Below are positions 13,512 through 24,649 of a DNA stretch of 64,000 bases, piece by piece (position 1 is the stretch's first letter; the number at the start of each line of letters is the position of its first letter). This stretch comes from Anseranas semipalmata (Eukaryota > Chordata > Aves > Anseriformes > Anseranatidae): the NCBI GenBank assembly GCA_013399115.1, contig VXAA01003997.1:713875-777874 (forward strand), given 5' to 3'. Under the pieces are notes generated by a model. That model did no database searches and had not been told where the DNA came from. It was given only the letters and a program-made list of their open reading frames with translations. A program made the translations under genes and the position numbers.

Positions 13512-13742
13512 GACCCTATCCATCTCTTACTGACAGAGCTGACAGGAAATTTATATTCACTATAAATTAGCTATTTGACTAAAAACTGCTACTCCCAAAT
13601 ATTGTTGTAAGCAAATGGGAAAATCTATTGCACATAAAAATACCACCAATTTAATGCTCATCTGAGGCCTCAAAAATGCCCTCATAGCTAAAATAATTAA
13701 CATTTATAAAGATGCTCAACTAAAAAAGTAGAGTGGTTTGCC

Positions 13743-13786
13743 TTTTTTTTTTTTNGATTTCTTTTCTTTTTTTTTTTTTTTTTTTA
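13743..13786 (+). repeat. T-rich homopolymer tract containing an N
   Basis: Two long T-runs are separated by NGATTTCTTTTC. The N at 13755 lies at the end of the first run, so the true length and sequence here are unresolved. Confidence 0.8.
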
Positions 13787-16591
13787 ATCAGGGGCAAGTT
13801 AGATCTGGAATGGCCAAACGCCGGTTGCTGAACTATGTGCAATGGCTCCACTGTCAGGAACTGCCATAATCTCTGATTGCAAAACTCCACCTGCAGATAT
13901 TGGAGTATTGAGCATTAACTCTTGCAGAGTCAAAGAGGTTGCTTGGATTAAAGAGGAGAAGCACAGGGAAGTTGTACTCATTGACTTACTTGCAAATCTG
14001 TTTGCCAGATCACTGTAGATGCCCCCCCCTTACACAAACTCGTTGATCTTGCATGCTAATGGTCTGAAGGACACAGAACAGAGATATTTTCAGTTTTTCA
14101 CTTCCCTTAAAAAAGACATGCCTGCTGTCTTAACATGGGAACTATTCTATGAGCTAGAAAACCCCTTTTTTTTAAATGACTTGGACTTCAATCACAAAAC
14201 CACAGTATTAACTATAAGTAATTTACATAATTAAAACCCTGGAAAACCTGAGTTTAATCAAAATAGCAAACTCCCTCAAACCAGATTGGGCAAGCAGAAA
14301 AACAAAAGAGAAGACACAGATCCTATCTCCTGTAAGCTAGCATGTTAGCACAATTCCACTCTCAAAACAGTGTCAAATTTTGACTTCCTAAAACACTGTC
14401 AAAATTTGACTTCTGCAAAAGTCTCCCCCCCCCCCCTTTTTTTTTTAATTACATTTCCAGTATATTCAAGAACAAAACTATCAGGCCTCAAAGTTCAGCT
14501 CTACGATGAACTGACGTGCCAGTTAATAACTTGCCAAGCAGATCAACCATGGACTCTGGACACAAAGCCCAGTGAGGCTGCTGGAGACCTGCACCGAGCC
14601 CCCTCCATTCATCAAGGGGCACCTCAGGAAGGCTGCCTGCCTCCACAAGGGAAGAAAAGGAAGAACTCATGAAAGCATGAGTTTGCCGGTTTTGCTAACG
14701 GCCACCAGAAATTCTAAGATTTGACTAGGAATCATAATTCTGTGTACGTCTTTCAAGAGAATTTCTTCTTACTGTCTTCTTTTTAACCTAGTTCTTCAGC
14801 TTTTCATAAAACAGATCTTTAATTAGATTACCAAGACAGCAAGGTCTCTAAGCAAGTAAAAACAGTTTACATCGCATCTATATTAACACGATCACAATGT
14901 GTTTAAAATTATAAATGTGCTGACTGATGTGGACCCTACATGCCTCTCCCAAAACGTAGACAAAGATCCCGGTAACCTCCCTGTCATTACAGCTAATACA
15001 CAGGAGAGCTTTCATTGTGCTTTCACGCTGCCTTGAAGACACTCCCAAGTAATTCAAGGATTTCTTTATTGAAACTTCCTTGTATGAAATGCAAATGAAG
15101 AGCAGAGCTGAACCCACAGTATTAAACGGACATAAACTGAAACACATTTTTTTCTCTTAACCGGATTTAATTTCTGTTCCTTCCTTCTATTCTTCCATAA
15201 GGCAGACGTGTCATTACTTTAAAAAGAAAGCTCTCTATGTATCCTGCTCCTGCTCACCCTTTTTTGTTTGTTTGTTTTCCTTCTTTAAGTAACTAAAAAG
15301 AAACAGATTCTTCATCTTAAAAAGTCCTTTACAACTGTGCAGAAAGCATTCACTTTGAAAATTGCTCAAATGTAGGCATGTACATACTATGACTGTCACT
15401 AACAGTCATAGTATTTGTATACAACATCAGCAATAATTCACCAGCAATTTAAATCAAAATATTCTGCAGCAGAAAACGGATTGCTACCCGGGGAGAAAAA
15501 ACTTAGCACATAGAACAGCACCATATTATGGAGCTGTGCATGACTCTAGGTTTAAAATTGGCTATCTGTAATTATGGTAGTAGTAGAGAATCACAGTAAT
15601 GTTTTTTACCCCAGCTGTTCATAATTAAGTTTTTCTGTTCAGCCTCATTGGAAAATGCCTGTATGTACTTCTTACACTGGAAAGGAAAAGAATACTTCCT
15701 AGTTAGGTATATTATCCTTTTTTTTTTTTTTTTTTTAAAGTTGTTCTGATAATTAAACAGTTATATTCCCAGCAGAAAACCACTGATGATATTTCTTTGC
15801 AATTCACATGTACAACACCAAGTCTTTGTTCTCTATAACTTTATGCACCAACTTTCTTTTAATAGTTTATTTTACATTTTGGTTCAGAAAAGTGTTGTAC
15901 TTCTTTAAATGACCATTGAGTTCAGTTTTGAAGTTTCGTGGCCATGGTCACGTCTCTCCTCATTTCTCCACTTTGAACAGAAAAGATTGAGGCCGGGAGC
16001 TCCCACTGCTGACCGCCCACTTCCCAGTACATCTTGTCCTCTCATGCACCTTCATTGACAGAGACAAAAGCCTTGCTGAGAGGAGGATGGGAAAGCAACT
16101 GTACAGTGCAAAATGGACCAGGAGGCACCTTCCTGGTTTTAGTTGAGGGAGAAAGCCCATGCTTTGGGGTGTGATGCCTCCGATACAGGCAGCCCCTCCA
16201 ACTTCCAGACCTCCTCTCTACCTACTCCCCTCCATCTCTGCTGATGGCACCCACCCATGGCATTGCACAATTTCAAAGAGTGTCCCCTTTCCTAGGGATT
16301 CACACCTGACTGCTGATGCAGAGCTAAACTTTATGCTTCAATACTTACTGATGAGAATTTTTAAGTAAAAATGAAGTAGTGGTAATACCTCCAGTAACCT
16401 CTGCTCTACCTACTGCCCTCCATCCATGCTGATGGTACCCACCACCAAGTCAAACAAGCTTTCCAAGCAGCAATCACGGGCACCCTTTGTACATTTTCAT
16501 GTAGATGTGGTGTCTGAAGAGAGTTAGAGAAGTTCTTAGGCACATCCTATCACTTTTTAGTACTGCAGCCTGAGTTTTACCCTGGCTTCAT
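13787..16591. other. Noncoding unique DNA with a perfect hairpin
   Basis: AT-rich sequence without a recognisable gene. It holds a C12-T10 run at 14425-14446, a perfect 13-bp inverted repeat at 15384-15414 (separate entry) and a T19 run at 15718-15736. The largest frames, about 100 codons, have no family resemblance. Confidence 0.55.
15384..15414. repeat. Perfect 13-bp inverted repeat with 5-base loop
   Basis: The left arm ATACTATGACTGT (15384-15396) is followed by CACTA and the exact reverse complement ACAGTCATAGTAT (15402-15414). As RNA this would fold into a 13-bp stem with a 5-base loop. The stem is too short for a canonical pre-miRNA unless outer mismatched pairing extends it. Confidence 0.8.
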
Positions 16592-16659
16592 TCATAGAAT
16601 CATCGAATCATAGGATCACAGAATCAGTCGTAGAATCATAGAATCATAGAATCACAGAA
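16592..16659 (-). repeat. CR1 3' octamer tail, expanded
   Basis: About eight octamer units of the TCATAGAA type (TCATAGAA, TCATCGAA, TCATAGGA, TCACAGAA and so on) with one irregular 12-base interruption at 16624-16635. This octamer tail is the characteristic 3' end of CR1 and the likely recognition site for its reverse transcriptase. Confidence 0.85.
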
Positions 16660-16732
16660 TGGTTTGGGTTGGAAGGGACCGTTAAAGACCATCTAGTTCC
16701 AACCCCCCTGCCATGGGCAGGGATGCTACCCA

Positions 16733-17440
16733 CTAGACCAGGTTGCCCAAAGCCCCATCCAGCCTGGCCTTGAACACTTCCAGGGATGGGGCATCCACAG
16801 CTTCTCTGGGCAACCTGTTCCAGTGCCTCACCACCTTCAAGGTGAAGAATTTCTTCCTTATATCTAATCTAAATCTACGCTTTTTCAGTTTAAAACCATT
16901 ACCCCTTGTCCTATCACTACACTCCCTGACAAAGAGTCCCTCTCTTGCTTTCCTGTAGGCCCCCTTTAGGTACTGGAAAGCTGCTATAACGTCCCCCCAG
17001 AACCTTCTTTTCTCCAGGCTGAATAACCCCACCTCTCAGCCTGTCTTCACAGGAGAGGTGCTCCAGCCCTCTGATCATCTTCATGGCCCTCCTCTGGACT
17101 TTCTCCAACAGGTCCATGTCCTTGCTGTGCTGGGGGCCCCAGAGCTGAATGCAGTGCTCCAGGTGGGGTCTCAGGAGAGCAGAGCAGAGGGGGACAGTCA
17201 CCTCCCTTGACCTGCTGGCCACACTCCTTTTGATGCAGCCCAGAATACAGTTAGCTTTCTGGGCTGCAAGTGCACATTGCCAACTCATGTTGAGCTTCTC
17301 ATCAACCAACATCCCCAGGTCCTTCTCCTCAGGGCTGCTCTCAATCCATTCTCCACCCAGCCTGTATTTGTGCTTGGGATTGGCCCGACCCAGGTGCAGG
17401 ACCTTGCACTTGGCCTTGTTGGACTTCATGGTGTTCGATT
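16733..17440 (-). pseudogene. CR1 reverse-transcriptase ORF remnant, frameshifted
   Basis: This is the C-terminal remnant of the CR1 ORF2 polyprotein. The upstream part is read in one frame and contains KCKVLHLGR and then [20 protein letters not shown]. The downstream part is in another frame and contains [20 protein letters not shown], ending in a natural stop at 16733. The apurinic endonuclease domain and the catalytic core of the reverse transcriptase are missing through 5' truncation. The remnant has no expected function. Some 5' residues of the open frame, beyond about 17440, are flanking host DNA. Confidence 0.9.
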
Positions 17441-19789
17441 CAGAGTCATCCTTTCCATTATGTCTAAAGGGCCCAGTCAAGTAGGACCTTGACAGATACA
17501 GCATTTACTCATACGCATAGCCTGATGAAGCCCCTTTGGCATGCAGTGAGTAATGTTGATGTAGTTCCCAAGGATAATGTTAGCAGGAATGAACACTATG
17601 CAAGGTAGAGAAGTGTTTGCAAAATGAAGATTTAGGCTATCAATCCCACTGATTAACACCAACAGATAAAGTAATCCCACTAAATTCAACCTGGAGTTGC
17701 CTATCTATCAACTTTCCACTGTCAAGTCTTTAGTTTCAGCTTTATTTATAACGTTGTATGTCTACACAGAGCTAACTATAGGTGTGGTCTGAGCATCTCT
17801 GCAAGCTGTTCAAGTGGAAGAACCTCATGATAAAGTGACTGCCCTGAGTATTTCTTGGAGAAGTGCCATAAACCGGGTTACAAAAAAATTGTTTCTGTGC
17901 CTTACTGAATGTTAACATAGCAATTTTCCCTTCAAAGCATCCCTAATTTTTCAGGTGAAAGTATTCACTTCAATAAAGCGTAGCCTGATCCCAGCTGACA
18001 GTCTGTCTAAGGGATGCTTCTGGGGCTGCTCTCGGTTGCAATTACAAAAGCTGCGCAGAAGAAAAAAGATCCAAGCAAGACATGTACTTTTACTGGTGAC
18101 CATTATAAAAATATGTCACTGCTATAGTGCCACACTCTCCATCTGATAATATCTTTGCAGGATGTAGGAAGGACTGGCATAATGATCATTCCCTACAGAT
18201 CTTCAGGAAGGATGAAAAGCCAGTAAAGGCTTCACACCTGGAAAAACATGACTTCCTTCACTCAACAACCAAAAAGGTTTTAGTTTGAAAGATTTGTTTT
18301 CCTTTCTGAGCCAAATATTTATTAGATACACAAGAGGCAATCTGTGGACCTCTCACGCTTGATTTACTCCAAATACGAAAGTTAAATGGCACTGCAGCTT
18401 TTGCTCGGTGTCTTTTGTTTTTCACTCTTGCACCCTGGGAGATGCAGTGAAACTCTGAAGAAGACCAGTAAAACCACGAGTCTGGATCCTGCAGTATGAG
18501 AAGTAAGCCTTCTTTCAGTCAGGCATTCAGAAAAATATTTCTGCTAAAATGATTGGTTATTATTTCTATTTCTGCCTCCCAATGTGTGAGTAAATACTGT
18601 TTGATATTGACAGCTGTTGTTAAATATTGGAAGTAAAGAGAAACACTGTGACCCAGCACTGGGGTGGGGAGGGCAGGGCTGCCATTCATTTGGATAGGTA
18701 TGTTTAATCATCAACTATATTCTGCACTCTGATCTGTACAACATCTGACTTTTGATGAGATCAAAAGTTATTAAAGTTATTACTGAGAGCAACAAATTGC
18801 AGAAAGAAGTATTCTCATTGAAAGAACACATTGCAGAGAAGAAAAACTAAATCAAGATCTAAGCATTCATTTCTCATTGACATCATTGGGAACTGCATAT
18901 ACATGCACTCAGCACAAAATAATTTTGGTAATTAAAATAATTAAAGTTACTTCATTTCACAGAAATTATATTTCATATTCAGCTGTAATTCATGGGTTAA
19001 CACTTTGCATTATTTTAGCAAAATTGAAAAGCTGAGGTTTCAATGCAGCACAAATCCTTATGCTCAGCTGGAAATGTGAAGGGTGAGTTTACATGCCTGT
19101 AATCGTTGTCCTTTAAGGTTTGCACTTTACCTGATCATTTCATTCACCACAACAGAAAGAGGAAAAACAGTCTATTTTCACAAAAATATACTTTTGCAAC
19201 TGGTTCTGAAAAAGTAAATAGTTCTCCTCAGAAAACTCTTGCTTCTATAAAAGGCAAAAATCCCTCGGTAGAATTCACACTTCTGCCTTCAGGAAATAAA
19301 TGAATTAAATGCTAATGGTTTAAATTGCTCACAAAGTAATGTGAAGGAGCTACTTCTGTCACGTGGGTGTTGTACAAGTGGACAGCTAGAGAAAAGCTTT
19401 TCCAATACTCATGGAGAGTGTAAAAAGAAACGAAGCTACTTCCAGGCTACTTCTGTCTCAAGCCCAAAGCATCTGCAATTGCCTTATCCAGCTGCTGTAT
19501 CAGGTGAAAAAAATAATGACTATGAAGATCTCCACAAGAGGGGTGTCCTTAAAGAGGTCCAGCACTGGGCAGGAGGGCAGGAGGTGGAGCAGAACCTCCT
19601 GGTCCCTCCATGTCTGCCTGCTGAGCAGCTGTGCCCAACCTCCATGACCACATCACCAGCACGGGAGCTGCGCGTTTCCTCAGTGATTCTTCCCAAGCTG
19701 GTTGCTGCCAGTCCTCGCAGGGCTGCTGGAAGCTGAAAGCCCGCAGGCAGCCCTCTGCAAGGGCACTGCTTGGCATGCCTGCGAGCCAG
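17441..19789. other. Noncoding unique DNA
   Basis: AT-rich and stop-dense. A plus-strand TATCTTTGCAG acceptor-like site ends at about 18160, but no coding segment follows. No gene or repeat recognised. Confidence 0.55.
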
Positions 19790-19941
19790 GGAACCCTGAC
19801 AGGACCAGGGAGGTCTTCTCCTTGGAGATCTTCAAAAGCTGCCTGGACATGGTCCTGGGCAGCCTGCTCTGGGTGTCCCTGGGTGTTGGACCAGATGGCC
19901 TCCAGAGGTCCCTGCCAGCCTCAGCCATCCTGTGATTCTGT
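19790..19941 (+). mobile_element. CR1 LINE 3' end, short plus-strand copy
   Basis: The sequence contains the characteristic CR1 terminal phrases: GGAGATCTTCAAAAGCTGCC, then GACATGGTCCTGGGCAGCCT, then TTGGACCAGATGGCCTCCAG, ending in CCATCCTGTGATTCTGTGA. Only the last 150 bases or so are recognisable, in the opposite orientation to the 16.6-kb copy. A CR1-typical stretch between TGTCCCTG and GGTGTTGGACC appears deleted. The 3' octamer is present in only one or two copies. The open frames crossing it are not genes. Confidence 0.88.
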
Positions 19942-21385
19942 GACCAGGCTCGTTTAGGAAAGATAATTTCAGGGGAGAAATGGACGAGTTTTGCCACGTA
20001 CGGTTATGCATCGGTAGTTCTGGTTGTATGGAGTTTTGTGTTTTGAACACACCACTCCTTGCCAAAGTATCTGAAGGGAATATTCCCTTTTTAATATATC
20101 CCTTTACTTTGCCTATTTCTCGTTCAAATATAAATCTTTCTTCTTTCCCATAGCGACACAGTGCCAATTTGGAAAACAATCTCTCTAAGATCTTTGTGGG
20201 ATCCATGATATTTTGTTATGCATAGGTCTAGCAATAATGTCTGTACCACAGGAACTCCCTCTAAAGGTGAAGACCAACTTCTTTTTAACCAGCAGCTCTG
20301 TAAAGAGCCTAGGCTAAGTGTTAATATTGGTCTTTTCCACCTTGTATACCCAGCAAAAAGGTTCTGCAGACCAAGCTGTCCTTCATGATACCTGTGCAGC
20401 CCTGCTTCTTTCTGCATATTTACACAAGTTTAACCGACTCCTGGTAAACAGCTCTGCTGCAAATGCAGCCCATGAAATGAAATCTGCTCACTCCACATTA
20501 GCAAATAATAATATGTTACTATTTAGCAAAACAATCTAAGTCACTCACAATTTACAGATTATCAGATCATCTGAAATACAAATGAAACGAGAGCCTCAAA
20601 ACCACAAACAATAGAGAATAACTGCTGAGAAAGGGGCTCCCACTAGCAGGGAGTCCATTCTGCAAAGAAAATTTGTTCAGGTGTTTCAGGAAGCAGCTAC
20701 CTGTGTTGGGTTAGACAGCGGTCCTAGGGATAGTCCTTCCTCAGACGAGGTGTTTGCGGTGAGCACTTCTATTATCCATCCAGGAGAGACAAAGGGATTT
20801 TGCATGAAGACAAAAGCATTTCCTACCTCTCTCACAAATTTTAGCTGTACTAAGCATTGTAATCATCTGGTTCAGCCATCCTGCTGATCACTGCCACATT
20901 GCTCCCTGGTGCTGCAGGCACACCATGCATGCAGAGCCGTGGCCACGGCCTTCTCAGGGGCATGGGGAACTTTAACAATCTTCTTTTAATTTGATAGTGC
21001 TGTTGATGTCATGGCAATAATCCCTCAGGCAAAACTAAAATTATTGTAGGAGCAACAACTGTTTGAAACTTAGTTTGGTCATAAAGTATGGGCTGTACCA
21101 CCTTTTGCTCAGTTACCTTTAAATTGTTATGGCCCCCTTGCCCTGAAACCTGTCTGTCTGATAATGTTTCTCCTTCACTCCTTGATTCAGAGATGGGAAA
21201 GGGTCGGATTTGCTCTGTAAGCAGTCTGCCATACTGCAAACAGGGCTCAAAGACTGAACAGATTTTGTTAACTGTCCTATTCCTTCCATTTAAGCCACAT
21301 AAGCTTCCTTATAATCACCAGCTAGAACCTTATCATTGTATGAAAACAGACAAGATAACATTATCATCACTTTTGTTTTAGATTT
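19942..21385. other. Noncoding unique DNA
   Basis: No gene or recognised repeat. Short frames in all phases have no family resemblance. Confidence 0.55.
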
Positions 21386-21387
21386 TT

Positions 21388-21459
<72 letters not shown>

Positions 21460-21460
21460 T
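21386..21460 (+). repeat. (TTTC)n microsatellite, about 75 bp
   Basis: About 18-19 uninterrupted TTTC units (GAAA on the other strand). It is the longest pure microsatellite in the window and is probably length-polymorphic. Confidence 0.97.
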
Positions 21461-22860
21461 TTATTCAGTGTTTGTAAGCTCTGAGATAACAGTTGAACTC
21501 TTTACTTAGTTACTGCAAAGAACTTCTACATCTGTTCAATTTACTGTCTAACACTGGAATCACCATTCCTGGGAGGAGAAGGCAAGAATCACACATTAGC
21601 TACGACACACACAAAAATCACATACTTCAGTCACAATCATGCTTTACCTCTAAGAATTCACCAACAGACTGAAACTCTGGTGCAGCCTTTCCCAATTTTT
21701 TTCCTCGAGTCATGTTTCATTTCTTTAAAGCAGATGCTTGTAGGATTCTGGTTGCTTTGCTGTCCAGTAATTTTTCCCTGCACTTTGCTCTAGGAGTTTT
21801 AGTACTGCTAAGAACTGAAGCCACACTTAGCTTAGACTACTTTTAATAAAGTAAATGTGTTACCACACTTCAGTACTGCCTGACACCACCAAGCATTTAC
21901 TAAGCATAAACAGCACATCATGTGCAAGCCCAGTTAGCAAACAGATCAAGAAAATCTGTCACATCAAGGAGCAACCAGCAAGCACAGCCAGCACCCGACA
22001 TTGACTCTCTCTTCATAAGAAGAAACTGGAAGCAAACATATGAAAAAAGAATCTCTTTCCTTGCATTTGTTTCACACACAAAACACACTGCAGCTAAATT
22101 GTGAACACTGAATATGCGTCAGTCCCTTCACACAGAGCACTCTGTGAAAATCCCCCTTCAGGGTTACTTGATAGTCACCTGAGATGTCAAAGGTGATTTT
22201 TGGGGAGCCACCATGGTACTTATATAAAAACAAATCCAAACCAGGAAATCGCACGCAGGGAATGGTTTCAGTATGAACGAGTCGGTTTCCTCGGTGTGGT
22301 AAAAATGTTCAGTCACTGAGTAAACTTAAAACAATTATTTGAATCTATACAGCTTCACCTCTCTCAGTAGCATATCCATAATAGTTTACTGGAAACTTAA
22401 ATCCTGATATTTTTTCTGCATCTACTGTCTTGGAACATAGGGATTATAAGGAAAAAGATCCTGGAAAAATTAGTCACTTTGTCTATTTTTGCAAAGCTCA
22501 TTCAACAATCAGCATGTATTTTTCAGCATGAGTCACTAACCACATCCCTGCTGCAATAATTAGATTACACATTTTCTTTAGAAATTCTGACTCCTTTTCT
22601 TACTGGCTGGTTAGAAGACGAGCAGAAGCCAGCTGTCCTGAATTTTACTGGAAAAACATGAATGAAGTATTCAAATGCAACTGTATGTGATTTTTTTTTT
22701 TTTGTAAATGAAAGCACAACAAAATCAAAACAACTAGCTGTTAATCAACCTGCGCGTTAAATGACACCACACAGCCAAACACAGCTGGCAAAAACAAGCA
22801 ACAAAGACCAGTGCTGACCACTTTTCCCACCCCAGATTTCAACCTGGGGGAACCTTTCGG
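21461..22860. other. Noncoding unique DNA
   Basis: AT-rich sequence with no recognisable gene, leading into the CpG-rich block that follows. A T-run lies at about 22690-22703. Confidence 0.5.
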
Positions 22861-22899
22861 AACCTTATAACCGAGCACCGTTGCCTGTTTGCGTCTGAA

Positions 22900-23175
22900 A
22901 GCCAAGAGAAGGGCAGCAGAGAACGGTACCTGCGGAGAAGCTGGCGTGCTCCCGTGGGTGCTGGTGGCCGCCGGGCTCCTGCCGCCTGCCTCCCCCGGGC
23001 AGCCCGGCGCCTCCGCGGCCACGGCTTCTTGCGCGGGTCAATGTTTTACCAGGCAGCCCTCTGTCCCACCCTCCCTGCAAACACTGTGTGGGCAATGCGG
23101 CGCTGGGGCAGGTAAGCGCCGGGAAGGTTGCCCCGCTTCTGCTGCCCCTGTGCTCCGCGGGGAAAGCAAAGCGCA
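22900..23175. promoter_or_regulatory. Small CpG-rich block, candidate promoter
   Basis: A GC-rich segment of about 275 bases contains roughly 15-20 CpG dinucleotides, for example CCGGGCAGCCCGGCGCCTCCGCGG and GCGGCGCTGGGG, inside otherwise AT-rich, CpG-poor DNA. On the plus strand it ends in GGGGCAG|GTAAGC with the donor at 23112, one of the best donors in the window. On the minus strand CCGCAG|GTACC gives a weaker donor near 22928. A CpG-rich block that ends at a strong donor is what a first exon looks like. No TATA box or transcription evidence is visible. It could be a small CpG-island promoter of a gene or lncRNA, or simply a GC-rich patch. Confidence 0.4.
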
Positions 23176-24618
23176 GGGGGGAAACCTGTTGAGAGGGGGG
23201 GAAACATGCCATGGAAAAAGAAAAAAAAATCCTACATAAATGGTGCTATTAATAGATAATTAGTGGCAGGTAAGTCATGATAACCTTTCTCCGTATTGTT
23301 CTAATGCTGCTTGCAAGCCTAGGCGTGCCTGGCTGAAAGCTGAGAGGGAACAGTTAATTTATGGGAGTACACAAATTTCCAAATAAATCTTCAGCATTAA
23401 CAGAATGACCATTCAAATGACAGCTAAAACTTCAAAATCAAAATGGCAGCAAAAAGACTTCTTCCTGTACCCTGTAACTGCAGGATAAAATACCACGGAG
23501 GGAGCCTGAACAGAAAGACGAGGAAAAGAAATCTCCCACGGTTTACCTTGCAGGCAGAGACGCTGCTCCTGCGCTTCAGCTGCTCGGGAGCGCCCCAAAG
23601 TTAACGCTCTACCTGCGCTAACCAGAGCTTTTACATTCCCAGCAAGTTAACAATTACAAACAGAGGACAGCAGAAACGGGCTGGCACCAGAGCGCGGCGC
23701 TGACAAGGTGCCACTGCCACTCCCCGGGAGGAGAGAACAACTGCAGAACTTGGGAAGGACTCGGAGACCTGCACTTGGTGGCTGCTCCCAACCTGGGAGA
23801 CCCATTATGGACATGGTAGGCAGATGTGCGCTCACGGAGAAACAAGGGGGATATCTAGGCCACGTTGTGTGTCCTGGTTTTGTGATACTGTCTTGTCTGC
23901 CACATCCTCTGTCCTGGGTTGAGGAACACTGGTTCATTTTGTCTAATCTAGGTTCTCTGACTTGAGCAGTATGTATTGTAACGACATTTGTTTAAGAAGA
24001 AAATCTACGTCATGGCTGCTTAGGTATCCAGATTAGCTACAATAACCGGCCACGTAGGGCAACAAGGAACATTTCCATGTGGGGGGTTGCTTTGATCTGG
24101 ATCTTGTACATGGTGGGGCCTGGAGCTGAGGTTGCCTGGCCACGCTCAGTGACACTGGGCTGATGGGCTCCAGCTGAGGCTGGTGAGGTTGGAGGGCTTG
24201 TCTCTGCCCACGGGGCACACTGCAGTGTACCACAGGTGGCCAGGGGCACAGCTAAGCCCAGCTCACCAGCTGGCACACACGTGTGACACTGTGCAGCACC
24301 TGGACTCGAGCAGAAGTGTCACAGGAAGCAAGAGTGCTTTCCCTGATCTGCTCCTGGGGGGCAGTGTAAATGGAAGGCGTGAACGTACGAGCCAGGGAGC
24401 TTCCCACATTCACCTCTGCAGTCCTCAGAGGTGGACCCGGTGAGGGTGCTCACAGAGCAGGTTACAGCAGGAGAGAGCCGGCCAGGCGTTCACATAGTCC
24501 TACCTCCCACAGCGGTGCGGTGCCGGGCCCCTGCAGCTGGCGGGGCCCAGGACCCCTGAGAAGGTTTCCCCAGGTGAGCCCGCAGGAGCCAAAGCTTGGC
24601 CGGCCGCATTTGTGCATG
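23176..24618. other. Noncoding unique DNA
   Basis: No gene recognised. Another good plus-strand donor (GGCAG|GTAAGTCATG) lies near 23271, about 160 bases beyond the previous one. It could be an alternative donor for the same putative first exon. Confidence 0.45.
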
Positions 24619-24649
24619 GCCCTGCGCATTTGTGACAAATGCGCAGGGC
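24619..24649. repeat. Perfect palindrome, 15-bp arms, 1-base spacer
   Basis: GCCCTGCGCATTTGT (24619-24633), a single G, then the exact reverse complement ACAAATGCGCAGGGC (24635-24649). GCATTTGTG also occurs just upstream at 24606-24614, giving a direct repeat 20 bases before the left arm's own GCATTTGTG (24626-24634). A perfect 15-bp match is improbable by chance in a window of this size. Confidence 0.9.

Larger units (their letters stand above)
16592..17440 (-). mobile_element. CR1 LINE, 5'-truncated copy on the minus strand
   Basis: This is a non-LTR retrotransposon fragment of the CR1 clade. Read on the minus strand it encodes the C-terminal end of the reverse-transcriptase ORF, including KCKVLHLGR, the [20 protein letters not shown] region and a terminal [20 protein letters not shown] stretch. 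It then passes through the short 3' UTR to a tail of TCATAGAA-type octamers (plus-strand view) at 16592-16659. The coding part is split between two frames near 16920-17000 (one frame covers 16917-17504, the other 16733-17032), so it carries at least one frameshift and cannot make a functional protein. The 5' end is lost near 17440, as is usual for CR1 insertions. It reads like a relatively young copy because the reading frames are long and the consensus phrases are intact. Confidence 0.95.

Noticed and set aside
16917..17504. 195-codon minus-strand frame as a host gene
   Set aside because: It is the CR1 reverse-transcriptase remnant, truncated and frameshifted.
21386..21460. Regular repeat considered as a CRISPR array
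   Set aside because: A pure tetranucleotide microsatellite without spacers, in a vertebrate genome.
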